Origin: Phyllobacterium endophyticum
GTDB lineage: Bacteria > Pseudomonadota > Alphaproteobacteria > Rhizobiales > Rhizobiaceae
Assembly (NCBI RefSeq): GCF_003010935.1
Contig: NZ_PGGN01000002.1
Span: 806,001-870,000 of the forward strand
Length of the DNA: 64,000 nucleotides
Direction: 5' to 3'
The notes beneath the pieces are model-generated. The model was not told the origin of the DNA, did no database searches, and saw only the letters and a program-made list of their open reading frames with translations. Position numbers and translations under genes: made by a program. Positions 1 through 8,836 of this stretch are shown piece after piece (positions within the stretch are counted from its first letter, which is position 1; each line of letters begins with the position of its first letter).

Positions 1-1291
1 TGATGAAGACATGTTCGCCGATGGCGTCATGTTCGACGGATCCTCCATTGCGGGCTGGAAAGCCATCAATGAATCCGACATGGTGCTGATGCCGGACACC
101 GATACAGTACATATGGATCCGTTTTTCGCGCAGTCGACAATGGTCATCCTTTGCGACATTCTCGATCCGATCTCGGGCGAGTCCTACAACCGCGATCCGC
201 GCGGCACAGCCAAGAAAGCCGAAGCCTATATGCGGGCCGAGGGCATTGGCGATACCATTTTCGTCGGTCCGGAAGCCGAGTTCTTCGTATTCGATGACGT
301 CAAGTACAAGGCCGATCCCTACAACACCGGCTTCAAGCTTGACTCGACGGAACTTCCATCCAACGACGACACCGATTATGAAACGGGCAATCTCGGCCAT
401 CGCCCTCGCGTCAAAGGCGGCTATTTCCCGGTTCCGCCCATCGATAGCGCGCAGGATATGCGCTCCGAGATGCTCACCGTGCTGACCGAAATGGGCGTGC
501 GCGTGGAGAAGCACCATCACGAGGTGGCCGCCGCCCAGCACGAGCTGGGAATCAAGTTCGACGCCCTCACCCGCAACGCCGACAAGATGCTGATTTACAA
601 GTACGTCGTGCATCAGGTCGCCAATGCCTATGGCAAGACCGCAACCTTCATGCCGAAGCCGATATTTGGCGACAATGGCTCGGGCATGCACGTTCACATG
701 TCGATCTGGAAGGAAGGCAAGCCCACATTCGCCGGCAACGAATATGCCGGTTTGTCGGAAAGCTGCCTCTTCTTCATCGGCGGCATCATCAAGCATGCCA
801 AGGCGATCAACGCCTTCACCAATCCGTCCACCAACTCCTACAAGCGTCTGGTGCCCGGCTACGAAGCTCCGGTGCTTCTCGCCTATTCGGCTCGTAACCG
901 GTCTGCTTCCTGCCGCATTCCTTTCGGCTCATCGCCAAAGTCCAAGCGCGTTGAAATCCGCTTCCCGGATCCGACGGCCAATCCTTATCTTGGCTTCGCC
1001 GCCATGCTGATGGCCGGTCTGGATGGTATCAAGAACAAGATCCATCCTGGCCAGCCAATGGACAAGGATCTCTACGACCTGCCTGCCAAGGAGCTCAAGA
1101 AGATCCCCACCGTTTGCGGTTCGCTGCGTGAAGCACTGCAGAGCCTCGACAAGGATCGTGGCTTCCTCAAAGCCGGCGGTGTGTTCGACGACGATCAGAT
1201 CGACAGTTTCATCGAACTGAAGATGGCTGAAGTCATGCGCTACGAAATGACCCCGCATCCAGTCGAATATGACATGTACTATTCGGTCTGA
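1..1291 (+). CDS. glnA: Glutamine synthetase type I, 5'-truncated by window edge
   Basis: Joins ammonia to glutamate with ATP; it is the main cytoplasmic ammonia-assimilating enzyme. The reading frame is open from base 2 and gives 429 residues of a family normally about 469 long, so roughly 40 N-terminal residues lie outside the window. Visible motifs are FDGSS near the start, [10 protein letters not shown] around base 680 for glutamate/ATP binding, [10 protein letters not shown] around base 900, and the LYDLPAKE segment (bases 1070-1093) whose tyrosine is the adenylylation site in GlnI-beta enzymes. In rhizobia glnB usually lies just upstream, but that part is not visible. A strong hairpin terminator follows the stop codon. 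Confidence 0.97.
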   Translation, partial: DEDMFADGVMFDGSSIAGWKAINESDMVLMPDTDTVHMDPFFAQSTMVILCDILDPISGESYNRDPRGTAKKAEAYMRAEGIGDTIFVGPEAEFFVFDDVKYKADPYNTGFKLDSTELPSNDDTDYETGNLGHRPRVKGGYFPVPPIDSAQDMRSEMLTVLTEMGVRVEKHHHEVAAAQHELGIKFDALTRNADKMLIYKYVVHQVANAYGKTATFMPKPIFGDNGSGMHVHMSIWKEGKPTFAGNEYAGLSESCLFFIGGIIKHAKAINAFTNPSTNSYKRLVPGYEAPVLLAYSARNRSASCRIPFGSSPKSKRVEIRFPDPTANPYLGFAAMLMAGLDGIKNKIHPGQPMDKDLYDLPAKELKKIPTVCGSLREALQSLDKDRGFLKAGGVFDDDQIDSFIELKMAEVMRYEMTPHPVEYDMYYSV

Positions 1292-1308
1292 TCCTGCGGA
1301 CAGCTACG

Positions 1309-1336
1309 AAAAAACCCGGCTCTCGCCGGGTTTTTC
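1309..1336. terminator. Bidirectional Rho-independent terminator after glnA
   Basis: A perfect 10-bp stem (1311-1320 with 1325-1334) and a 4-nt loop is preceded by A residues and followed by a T run, so it can work in both directions. It separates rightward glnA from the leftward protease gene that ends at 1356. Confidence 0.85.
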
Positions 1337-1355
1337 TCGTTCTGGGGACATGACA

Positions 1356-3875
1356 TCAGGCGACTTGAAAATTGCCGCTCGTTAGCGACAGTCCACCGTT
1401 CAGGCTGGCGAACTGGACAGCCGCATATCCGCCGGCACCGTCCTGGTCGTATGAAAGCGCCCCGGTGCCGCTATTATAGATTATGCGGTCAGAGGTGTCG
1501 CCCGCCGCTGCGCCGATGCAGAATGCATCTCCGGACAGTGGGCCTCCGGGGCTGAGCGCCGTGAATATCGAAGCGTCCAGCAGGATACGGTCGGTGGCCG
1601 CGCCAAAATCCATGATCGTGTCGACATTGAAGGCTGCGCTCAGCAGGTCCTTGAAGACAAATGTGTCGGCGCCGCCATTGCCGGTAAGGACGTTTCGCAC
1701 GCTATTGCCGGCCAGGACGTCATCGCCGCTGCCACCGATCGCGTTTTCGATTGTGGCATTGAAGGCAATGGATACATTTCCCGTCAGTCCGCCTATGTCG
1801 GAGAATGTGCCGTCATGCAGGTTGATCTTCTGGTTTTGACCAAAGCCGGATGCATTGATCGTATCGCTGCCGCCCGCATCCCAGATACTCAAGGCCGGCG
1901 TGGTGTTTACGGCAAAGTCGTAGATCGAACCGGCATTCGTGTTGAATCCATAAACTGTGTCGCCGGAGCGAGTGGACATATTGGCGCCATAGAGCTGCTG
2001 CACCGCGAGTATGTCGTACAACATCAACGTGTCTGGATAGCTATTATACGATCCCGTCGTGCTTGACTCATCGAAATAGCTCATCACTGAATATTGGTGA
2101 TCATCCTGAACGCTTGCGGCGCTGTTTGCATAGTTGAATACAACGCCAGCCGCCGCATTATAGTCTCCCGGATGGGCAAGACCTATTGCATGACCGAGCT
2201 CGTGCAGGACGGCAAAATAACTGTAGCTTCCCTGCGGCAGCGAGGTGGTCGAGACACTCATATTGTTCAGGTTGATGTCTCCGGCGGCGGCTGCTGGTCC
2301 GGGATATATGGCGTAGGCGCCCGCCCCATCCGCATTGCTGGAATAAGCTCCCGCCAGGATGGTTGCATTGTCGGTCGTTCCGCCGGGATTGACTTGAGTG
2401 AACGCTATGTTCGCAACGTCGGAAAACTGGCCGAGGCTTCCCTGAACCGCCGCAATCTGTGCTGCCGTCAACGGGATAAATGCCGTAGGATTGCCGTCAG
2501 CATCCGTGGCGTTGGGGTTCGTGGCGCGAACGCCCCATGTCACATTGGCGGCGGTGCCCGGCGCGCTCCATGACGTGCCAGGCCTTGTCAAGGCAGCCGC
2601 CCCCATGAGTTCGTCGTAGGAGGCCTTGTTGCCTGCAGTTGCAGAGAGCCCATATTGTCCGGGCGACGTGTTGTTGTACGATCCGGCAGCAAGATAGAAC
2701 TCGCCGGATGAAGTCGCCGTATAGGTGATCGTGGAATTGCTGCCTGGGCCAGTATCGTCATCGAAAATGATCTCGGCTCCTGTGCTGTTGCGCAGGCTGA
2801 GATAGGTATCGTTGACCCTTACGCCGACATTGCCCGTGGCAACCATGGCGAACGTATAGGTTTGTCCTGCAATGAGGTTTATCCTGAACCAGTCCACGTC
2901 TCCCGCAGCCGACAGCTGGCCTTGAGCAGTCTTGCCTATGGCGAGTGTATAGCTGGTGGTGACAGCCGCGGCGGCATCTGCAGTTTCGACAAGGCGCGCT
3001 GGCGTGAGAGCGACGGCCGGCGGTTCCGGGGCAACAGGTGGCTGCACCGTTCCTGTCTGACCGGAAACGGTCAGGTCGTATTGCCCGGCATAAGCATCGT
3101 TGTAGGCGCCTGCATCGAGGTAGTACGTTCCGGATGTGGTTGCGGTAAATATCAAGGTTGAATTGTTGCCGGCACCACTGTCGTCGTCATAGGCTATCTG
3201 TGTGCCAGCGCTATCGCGCAATCGCAGATAAGTGTCGTAAATGGCTGCTGCGCCCGTACCCGTCATTGAAAAACTATAGGTCTGACCCGCAACAAGCTCG
3301 ATCCTTACCCAGTCATGATCACCATTGGAACCAAGAGTACCGCGAAGCGTCTCACCCCCGGCCAGTGCATAGGTTGTGGCCGTGTTCGCCGCTGCGTCTG
3401 CAGCCTCGCTCACCGTCGGATCTGTTTGAGAATTTGCCTGCGTGAAAGACAGAGCGTATTGACCTGTTGCCGCATCGTTGTAGGCGCCGGCATTGACGAA
3501 GAATACTCCGCTCGCGGCCGCGGTGAAGACCAGGGATGAACTGGCGCCCACGCCACTGTCGTCATCGAAGGCTATCTGATTGCCATTTGCATCATGCAGT
3601 CGCAAATAGGTGTCGACGACAGGCGTGTTGCCACTCCCCGCCAGATTGAATGTATAGGTTTGCCCCGCCACCAGGTTGACGCGGTACCAATCGTGATCCC
3701 CCAGAACAGAAAGATCTCCCTGTGCAGTTTCACCGGCTCCCAACGCGTATGCGGTGGTCGTATCGGCCGCGGCATCAGGGGCCTCCGTGAACCTTGCCGA
3801 AGCGAGGATCGTCGCTGCCGGAGCAACTTCCTCCGCCGGGTTGATTTGATTGATGTATGAGCAATATCTGCACAT
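1356..3875 (-). CDS. Secreted serralysin-like zinc metalloprotease with three PPC domains
   Basis: Predicted extracellular M10-type protease of 839 residues. Three bacterial pre-peptidase C-terminal (PPC) repeats occupy roughly residues 30-150, 155-275 and 290-410; each has the pattern GDxDWxRxxLxAGQTY ... DTYLxLRD ... DDDSG ... GQY. The catalytic region follows, with the zinc motif HELGHAIGLAH at residues 558-568 and the Met-turn SVMSYFD around 596-602. A C-terminal serralysin/RTX-like part holds GGSGDDVLAG and GNGGADTFVF. There is no Sec signal, so type I secretion is the likely route, although no transporter genes are adjacent. The N-terminus MCRYCSYI carries a CxxC. ATG at 3875 is preferred because a GGGAG Shine-Dalgarno sits 6 nt upstream; another ATG exists at 3887. 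Substrate unknown. Confidence 0.88.
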   Translation of the reverse strand: MCRYCSYINQINPAEEVAPAATILASARFTEAPDAAADTTTAYALGAGETAQGDLSVLGDHDWYRVNLVAGQTYTFNLAGSGNTPVVDTYLRLHDANGNQIAFDDDSGVGASSSLVFTAAASGVFFVNAGAYNDAATGQYALSFTQANSQTDPTVSEAADAAANTATTYALAGGETLRGTLGSNGDHDWVRIELVAGQTYSFSMTGTGAAAIYDTYLRLRDSAGTQIAYDDDSGAGNNSTLIFTATTSGTYYLDAGAYNDAYAGQYDLTVSGQTGTVQPPVAPEPPAVALTPARLVETADAAAAVTTSYTLAIGKTAQGQLSAAGDVDWFRINLIAGQTYTFAMVATGNVGVRVNDTYLSLRNSTGAEIIFDDDTGPGSNSTITYTATSSGEFYLAAGSYNNTSPGQYGLSATAGNKASYDELMGAAALTRPGTSWSAPGTAANVTWGVRATNPNATDADGNPTAFIPLTAAQIAAVQGSLGQFSDVANIAFTQVNPGGTTDNATILAGAYSSNADGAGAYAIYPGPAAAAGDINLNNMSVSTTSLPQGSYSYFAVLHELGHAIGLAHPGDYNAAAGVVFNYANSAASVQDDHQYSVMSYFDESSTTGSYNSYPDTLMLYDILAVQQLYGANMSTRSGDTVYGFNTNAGSIYDFAVNTTPALSIWDAGGSDTINASGFGQNQKINLHDGTFSDIGGLTGNVSIAFNATIENAIGGSGDDVLAGNSVRNVLTGNGGADTFVFKDLLSAAFNVDTIMDFGAATDRILLDASIFTALSPGGPLSGDAFCIGAAAGDTSDRIIYNSGTGALSYDQDGAGGYAAVQFASLNGGLSLTSGNFQVA

Positions 3876-3950
3876 GGCTTCTCCCATCTTGCGAGAGGTC
3901 CCGCAAACTAGATTAAAAATACTGTTGGATTTTTTGCTGAGGTATTGTCT

Positions 3951-4190
3951 TTAAAGCTTCATCGAACACAGCCGCTCCGCCGTTGCTACGGCTTCGCGAA
4001 GGACTCGTTTATTTTCTTCCGGTGAAATTAATGGATTTTCTCTAGCTGCCTCCTCAACACGTGCCAATGCTTCGTCGCACGTAGTGGGGTTTAGCGGTCG
4101 TTCTGGGTTGCGGGGCAAAGAAGGCGCAGCTTGCCCCGCCAATTGGGCAGAAATGATCGTCAGGCTCATCAGATTGTCTCGAAGGATCAT
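3951..4190 (-). CDS. Small possibly exported protein upstream of the metalloprotease
   Basis: Unrecognised 79-residue protein. ATG at 4190 has a GGAG site (4198-4201) 7 nt upstream. The first ~24 residues are fairly hydrophobic and end in AGQAAPS, which could be a short signal peptide. The rest is hydrophilic and predicted helical, with two cysteines (in TTCDEAL and AERLCSM) that could form a disulfide. It lies 75 bp before the protease start on the same strand, so the two may be co-transcribed. Small exported proteins next to serralysins are sometimes inhibitors, but this one does not look like the known beta-barrel inhibitor family, so that role is only inference. It could be a spurious frame. 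Confidence 0.45.
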   Translation of the reverse strand: MILRDNLMSLTIISAQLAGQAAPSLPRNPERPLNPTTCDEALARVEEAARENPLISPEENKRVLREAVATAERLCSMKL

Positions 4191-4598
4191 CAACCAGCTC
4201 CACTTCCGGCCAAGTCGTCATTTCTGGCGATGCGGTATGCACAACTAACGTATGATAGACTTTGGTATAAATCAAACGAATTAGTGGTTAGTGGACGAAA
4301 TAATCTAACAGAATCAACTTATAACCAGAAAAATGCAACTATTAATTGAGCTTGTGAATAGATATACTACTGTCCACAACAGGACACTCTGACTTTCGGT
4401 TGCATTCGGTTGTAATGTGAAGCGTGTTGCTTCGCAGACTTGCGCTTTATGAACAGGTCGAGCTATCCGACGCCGCCAATCCTCGACGCCTGCATATCTT
4501 CGAGGCGCTGAATGGGCTTGCAATAGACAGCAAGCAGCTGAAGGCTGCTCCTGTCGAGGACAACCGTCAATCGTCGCGAGGCTCTGTGAAGCAACCGA
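4191..4598. other. Intergenic region without a convincing gene
   Basis: About 400 bp between the ATP12 gene and the small protein gene. The left two thirds are visibly AT-rich and include a short inverted repeat (TGTCC at 4371-4375 with GGACA at 4382-4386). Short open frames exist on both strands (for example 4424-4621 plus) but have no good ribosome binding site and no recognisable family. It may carry the promoter for the leftward pair below 4190. Confidence 0.5.
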
Positions 4599-5393
4599 CT
4601 AAATTGGTGAAACGGCCTTGAGGATGGCAACCGCCGCAAGCATTTCACGCTTCCGGATCAACCTGCGCGCAGATGCTTCTGCGTCTTCTCCCCACTGCTC
4701 GATGGTCCAGTCTTCCTCGACATGGCCAAGCTTCCAGGCTTCCTCGCCGGAAATCTCGTCCTTGGCCACCGCGAGCGCCAGAATGGCCGAGCCCGTCAAC
4801 GTCGTGATCGTGTGGAGTGCCGCGACGGCGAACGGATCCTTGATCTGCCCGAGATGGACACTGAACGCGCTGAGCGCTTCGCGGGGCTGTTCGACGGGCA
4901 TCACACCTTCGGCCAGTACGAAGCGTGCGCCGAGATCAGATGCGGCCCAATCGATTATCGGATCCCACAATGCGGTTTGCCGGTCGACAAGCCGCTGCGG
5001 CGAACCGGCGCGGTAGCACAGCATGTCCGATGAGGCGAAGCGCAACACATCTTCCAACACTGCCTGCGGATCATTTGCAACGCCATCGATTGCGGTATTG
5101 GCCAGCCGCGTAGTTGGCATTCGCGCAGGATCGATGTCTTTTTCCTGGGCGGAGAATTCGTCAGCAATCAGCTGTGCCGCCGCTCTCGTGGGCAGTGCAA
5201 GGGTCTGCCTTGCGGGCGTCTTGACTACCCTGCCATCCAGTTCGACAGTGAACTTGCCATCGTGCTCGCCGACCGCGGCTTCTTTATAGAAGCGCTTTGG
5301 CAAGGGCAGTTTCGATTGGATTTGGGCCCGGCGAACCGGGTCCGGATCAGAAAGATCCTGCTTTGCATCCATATTGAAGAGATCGTTACCCAT
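4599..5393 (-). CDS. ATP12-family F1-ATPase assembly chaperone
   Basis: Homologue of mitochondrial ATP12 (ATP12 chaperone family), which in mitochondria binds the F1 alpha subunit during ATP synthase assembly. It is typical of alphaproteobacteria. The 264-residue product contains the family stretches LPKRFYKEA near the N-terminus, VELDGRVVKTPARQTL, DMLCYRA in the middle and EEAWKLGHVEEDWTIEQWG near the C-terminus. ATG at 5393 is chosen because it begins 16 nt after the stop of the upstream pseudouridine synthase gene; an in-frame ATG at 5438 would overlap that gene. The ribosome binding site is weak. The gene is probably co-transcribed with the two genes before it (fluC and the pseudouridine synthase). 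Confidence 0.9.
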   Translation of the reverse strand: MGNDLFNMDAKQDLSDPDPVRRAQIQSKLPLPKRFYKEAAVGEHDGKFTVELDGRVVKTPARQTLALPTRAAAQLIADEFSAQEKDIDPARMPTTRLANTAIDGVANDPQAVLEDVLRFASSDMLCYRAGSPQRLVDRQTALWDPIIDWAASDLGARFVLAEGVMPVEQPREALSAFSVHLGQIKDPFAVAALHTITTLTGSAILALAVAKDEISGEEAWKLGHVEEDWTIEQWGEDAEASARRLIRKREMLAAVAILKAVSPI

Positions 5394-5409
5394 GGTGACA
5401 GTCCATCGC

Positions 5410-6396
5410 TTAATTGTCTTCGTCGCCGTCGCTTTCATCCAGGCCCAGAAGGTTCCATGTCTGTACCATATGGGGTGGCAAGGGCGCGGTTACATCAATG
5501 ACACCGCCGGCGGGATTTGGAATACGAATCCGGCGCGCATGGAGATGCAGGCGGTTCTGTATGCCGCCCGGGAAAGACCAGTTGGTATCCGCTTCGAAAT
5601 ATTTGGGATCGCCGATAATCGGGCAGCCCATATAGGCCGCGTGCACGCGTAGCTGATGCGTGCGCCCGGTATATGGCTCCATTTCAAGCCAGGTCAGTAC
5701 CTGGCCAGCCGATTCAACTACGCGATAATAAGAGACAGCGTGATCTGAATCCGGCTCGCCATGCTGGGCTACACGCATTCGGTCGCCGTCTGGTGTCGTT
5801 TCCTTTACCAGCCAGGTGGCGATCTTGTCCTCGCGCTTGCGCGGGATGCCCTTCACCAGCGCCCAATAGGTTTTCTTCGTCTCACGCTCGCGGAATGCGG
5901 CAGTCAGCGCCTGGGCTGCGCCACGGGTGCGAGCAACCACAAGCACGCCCGATGTATCGCGGTCAAGCCGGTGAACGAGCCTTGGCTTTTCACCTTTTTT
6001 GTTGCGCCAGGCCTCCAGCATGTCGTCGACGTGCCGATTGACGCCGGATCCGCCCTGCACCGCCAGACCGGCCGGCTTGTTGAACACGAAAACCTTCGGA
6101 TCCTCGTATAGCAGCATTTGCTTCAGGGCGTCTCCGTCCTCGCGCCCGCGGATGCTCTTGCCGGTCAGATGGCCTTCCGCCTTGGAGTCTACCGGCAGCG
6201 GGGGTACGCGAACGGTCTGTCCGGCCTGCAGCCTTGTATCTGATTTTGCTCGCGATCCGTCGATCCGGATCTGACCCGAGCGCAGGAGCTTCTGCAGGTG
6301 CCCAAAACCCAAACCCGGATAATGTACCTTGAACCAGCGGTCGAGGCGCATTTCTGCCTCACCCGTGTCCACTGTCTTTTGTTCTACTGCCGCCAT
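5410..6396 (-). CDS. rluC: RluA/RluC-family 23S rRNA pseudouridine synthase
   Basis: Isomerises specific uridines of 23S rRNA to pseudouridine in the cytoplasm. The 328-residue protein starts with an S4 RNA-binding domain (about residues 15-75, including RLDRWFKVHYPGL and LLRSGQIRIDG) followed by the synthase fold. The catalytic motif HRLDRDTSG contains Asp145. The later PYTGRTHQLRVHAAYMGCPI block matches the family. ATG at 6396 has an AGGCAG site upstream; starts at 6426 or 6477 would overlap fluC. The subfamily assignment (RluC rather than RluD or another) is by general similarity and is less certain than the family. It follows fluC by 34 bp. Confidence 0.92.
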   Translation of the reverse strand: MAAVEQKTVDTGEAEMRLDRWFKVHYPGLGFGHLQKLLRSGQIRIDGSRAKSDTRLQAGQTVRVPPLPVDSKAEGHLTGKSIRGREDGDALKQMLLYEDPKVFVFNKPAGLAVQGGSGVNRHVDDMLEAWRNKKGEKPRLVHRLDRDTSGVLVVARTRGAAQALTAAFRERETKKTYWALVKGIPRKREDKIATWLVKETTPDGDRMRVAQHGEPDSDHAVSYYRVVESAGQVLTWLEMEPYTGRTHQLRVHAAYMGCPIIGDPKYFEADTNWSFPGGIQNRLHLHARRIRIPNPAGGVIDVTAPLPPHMVQTWNLLGLDESDGDEDN

Positions 6397-6430
6397 CAAC
6401 TCTGCCTTTCGATCAGGCATGCGCATAACA

Positions 6431-6808
6431 CTAAGCGGCAATCCTTGCGAGCCATAATCCAAAAAACAGGGCGCCAATGCTCAATATCACGCTCGCCAGC
6501 ACATAAAAGAAGGCGGTTGCGAGTTCACCCCGCTCCCACAACACCGCCGCGTCGAGAGAAAAAGAAGAAAATGTGGTGAAACCGCCCAGAATGCCCACCG
6601 CCACAAACAATCTGAGATCCATCGATGCGTTGAACCATCGGGCCAATACCTCGATGAAGAACCCCATCAGGAAACCGCCGACGACGTTCACCGTCAGCGT
6701 TCCATAAGGAAAGTTCATGCCTAACGCACGCGTCATCGCGAGGCCGACAAGATAGCGGGCAACGGAGCCCATCGCGCCACCTGAAGCCACAAGTAATATC
6801 GCGTTCAT
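6431..6808 (-). CDS. fluC: CrcB/FluC fluoride exporter
   Basis: Small inner-membrane fluoride channel that works as a dual-topology dimer and lowers cytoplasmic fluoride. The 125-residue product has four hydrophobic segments. Family signatures are GGAMGSVARY at the N-terminus, GTLTVNVVGGFLMG in the second segment and GGFTTFSSFS, the Phe/Ser pore track, in the third. It is the first gene of the leftward fluC, pseudouridine synthase, ATP12 run and is divergent from ndvA. No fluoride-riboswitch sequence is seen in the 200 bp upstream. Confidence 0.95.
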   Translation of the reverse strand: MNAILLVASGGAMGSVARYLVGLAMTRALGMNFPYGTLTVNVVGGFLMGFFIEVLARWFNASMDLRLFVAVGILGGFTTFSSFSLDAAVLWERGELATAFFYVLASVILSIGALFFGLWLARIAA

Positions 6809-6886
6809 TTTACATTCAGCCTGTCGAGTTTATGTTGCGAACTCAAATTGTTGAATCATCACGGGACGTTACGCGACGTAGAAAAA

Positions 6887-6903
6887 TGTTCCATACTGGA
6901 ACA
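6887..6903. promoter_or_regulatory. Inverted repeat in the fluC/ndvA divergent promoter region
   Basis: A perfect 7-bp inverted repeat with a 3-bp spacer (TGTTCCATACTGGAACA) sits between the divergent fluC and ndvA genes, about 105 bp upstream of the ndvA start. The symmetry and place suggest an operator. It is not the GTTC-N7-GTTC direct repeat of alphaproteobacterial LexA. The regulator is unknown. Confidence 0.35.
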
Positions 6904-7009
6904 GGGAACTATGAGAACTTTAGAGCATTGAATATTGCGGTGCACAAGAGTCTCATGCAATGTCATTTCTACAGCGTTGAGTAGCGAGCCCCAGCAGCGG
7001 AGTGGCGAA

Positions 7010-8785
7010 GTGTCATTGTTAAGCATCTATTGGAAATCTCTCCAATATCTCGGCGCTGAAAAGCGTGCGACTGTGTTTATCTGTGTCGTCAATGTCGCGT
7101 TGGCTCTGACCATGCTTTTCGAGCCTGTACTTGTCGGGCTCGTCATCCAGGCGATCTCAGTCAAATCGGCCATATGGATACCTCTCAGCCAGCTGGCAGC
7201 CGTCGGATTGTTCCATATCGGTGCAAACGTCCTCGTCTCCAGAGAAGCTGATCGCCTCGCGCACCGCCGCAAGCTTGCGGTCCTCACCGAATCCTACAAC
7301 CGCGTGATAAGCATGCCGCTTTCCTGGCACCATCAGCGCGGCACGTCGAACGCCATGCATACGCTGCTGCGCGCGATCGAGACATTGTTCGGTCTTTGGC
7401 TGGAGTTCATGCGCACTCACCTTGCCACCGCTGTGGCGCTCATTGGCCTGGTTCCACTTGCCTTGGTTCAGGACTGGCGTCTCGCTTCGGTTCTGGCTGT
7501 GCTGGGCGTGATCTACGTCATCGTAAGCCGCGTCGTGACAACAAAAACGAAGGATGGCCAGGCCCAGGTAGAACGCCATCATATCAAGGCCTTCAGCCAC
7601 GTCACGGACTCCATGGGCAATATCTCGGTGCTCCAGAGCTACAACCGGGTCGAGGAAGAAACTCGCGCGCTGCAGACCTATGCAAAGCAACTCCTCGACT
7701 CGCAATATCCGGTTCTTAACTGGTGGGCCTTGGCCAGCGGCATCAATCGTATGGCTGCGACCATTTCGATGATCGTTGTCCTGTTCCTGGGCTCCTATTT
7801 CGTCACGCACGGCGAAATGAATGTCGGCCAGGTTGTTGCGTTCACCGGGTTTGCCGCCCTGCTCATCGGTCGCCTGGATCAACTCACCGCGTTCGTGAAC
7901 CAGATATTTGCGGCACGCGCCAAGCTCGAAGACTTTTTCGAAATGGAAGCGTCTGCTGCATATGAGGTAGAGCCGAAGACCGCCCATGATATCGACAATG
8001 TCAGCGGCGATGTCGAGTTCGAGAACGTATCGTTCGAGTTCGCCAATTCGACTCAGGGCCTGAAGAACGTTTCGTTCAAGGCCAAGGCCGGTCAGACTGT
8101 CGCCATCGTCGGCCCGACCGGTGCGGGCAAGACGACGCTCATCAACCTCCTGCAACGCGTCTATGATCCGAAGGAAGGCCGCATTCTGGTCGATGGTATC
8201 GACACCCGTACCGTGAGCCGCCGCTCGCTGCGCAATGCGATCGCCACCGTGTTCCAGGACGCCGGCATGTTCAACCGCTCGATTGAAGACAATATTCGCG
8301 TCGGCCGTCCCAAGGCGAGCGATGAGGATGTCCTTGCTGCGGCCGAAGCTGCCGACGCCAGCGACTTCATTCTCGCTAAGTCCGCCGGATACGGTACAGT
8401 TGTCGGCGAACGCGGCTCTCAGCTTTCAGGCGGCGAACGTCAGCGCGTTGCGATCGCCCGCGCTATCCTCAAGGATGCACCGATCCTGGTGCTTGACGAA
8501 GCGACGAGCGCTCTCGATGTCGAAACCGAAGCGCGCGTGAAAGTCGCCGTGGACAAGCTATGCCAGAACCGCACGACGTTCATTATCGCCCACCGGCTCT
8601 CGACGGTCCGCGATGCCGATATCGTGCTGTTCATGGATCAGGGTGAAATCATCGAGTCCGGCAGCTTCGACGAACTCGCCCGCCAGAATGGCCGCTTCAC
8701 CTCGCTTCTGAAGGCGGGCGGCCTGAAGCTCGACGATGATACGGCCAATGTTACGCCGTTCCCGCGCAAGCCCGAAGCTGCCTGA
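7010..8785 (+). CDS. ndvA: Cyclic beta-1,2-glucan ABC exporter NdvA
   Basis: Half-size ABC exporter (591 residues) that moves cyclic beta-1,2-glucan to the periplasm, a trait needed for osmoadaptation and host interaction in Rhizobiales. The transmembrane domain covers roughly residues 1-310. The nucleotide-binding domain has Walker A GPTGAGKTT (368-376), signature LSGGERQR (472-479), Walker B ending with Asp496-Glu497, and the H-loop His528. It follows the known NdvA pattern closely, including AHRRKLAVLTESYNRVI and NWWALASGINRMA. The start is taken as GTG 7010 (V-S-L-L-S-I-Y-W), which matches known NdvA N-termini (MSLL..YW) and has GGAG at 6999-7002, 7 nt upstream; a more upstream in-frame start at 6935 is unlikely. 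Confidence 0.95.
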   Translation: MSLLSIYWKSLQYLGAEKRATVFICVVNVALALTMLFEPVLVGLVIQAISVKSAIWIPLSQLAAVGLFHIGANVLVSREADRLAHRRKLAVLTESYNRVISMPLSWHHQRGTSNAMHTLLRAIETLFGLWLEFMRTHLATAVALIGLVPLALVQDWRLASVLAVLGVIYVIVSRVVTTKTKDGQAQVERHHIKAFSHVTDSMGNISVLQSYNRVEEETRALQTYAKQLLDSQYPVLNWWALASGINRMAATISMIVVLFLGSYFVTHGEMNVGQVVAFTGFAALLIGRLDQLTAFVNQIFAARAKLEDFFEMEASAAYEVEPKTAHDIDNVSGDVEFENVSFEFANSTQGLKNVSFKAKAGQTVAIVGPTGAGKTTLINLLQRVYDPKEGRILVDGIDTRTVSRRSLRNAIATVFQDAGMFNRSIEDNIRVGRPKASDEDVLAAAEAADASDFILAKSAGYGTVVGERGSQLSGGERQRVAIARAILKDAPILVLDEATSALDVETEARVKVAVDKLCQNRTTFIIAHRLSTVRDADIVLFMDQGEIIESGSFDELARQNGRFTSLLKAGGLKLDDDTANVTPFPRKPEAA

Positions 8786-8802
8786 CGAACGACGATCACG
8801 CG

Positions 8803-8836
8803 AAGAAGGGCCGCTTTTCAGCGGCCCTTCTTATTT
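8803..8836. terminator. Terminator shared by convergent ndvA and rarA
   Basis: A perfect 12-bp stem (8803-8814 with 8821-8832) and a 6-nt loop overlaps the last codons region of rarA, whose stop is at 8831-8833. It can end transcription from ndvA and, in the other direction, from rarA. Confidence 0.8.

Noticed and set aside
4424-4621. Short frames on both strands between ATP12 and the small protein gene, considered as a transposase remnant
   Set aside because: No transposase motif, inverted terminal repeat or target duplication could be seen.
6809-6935. Fluoride riboswitch upstream of fluC
   Set aside because: The conserved riboswitch sequence blocks are absent from the fluC leader strand.
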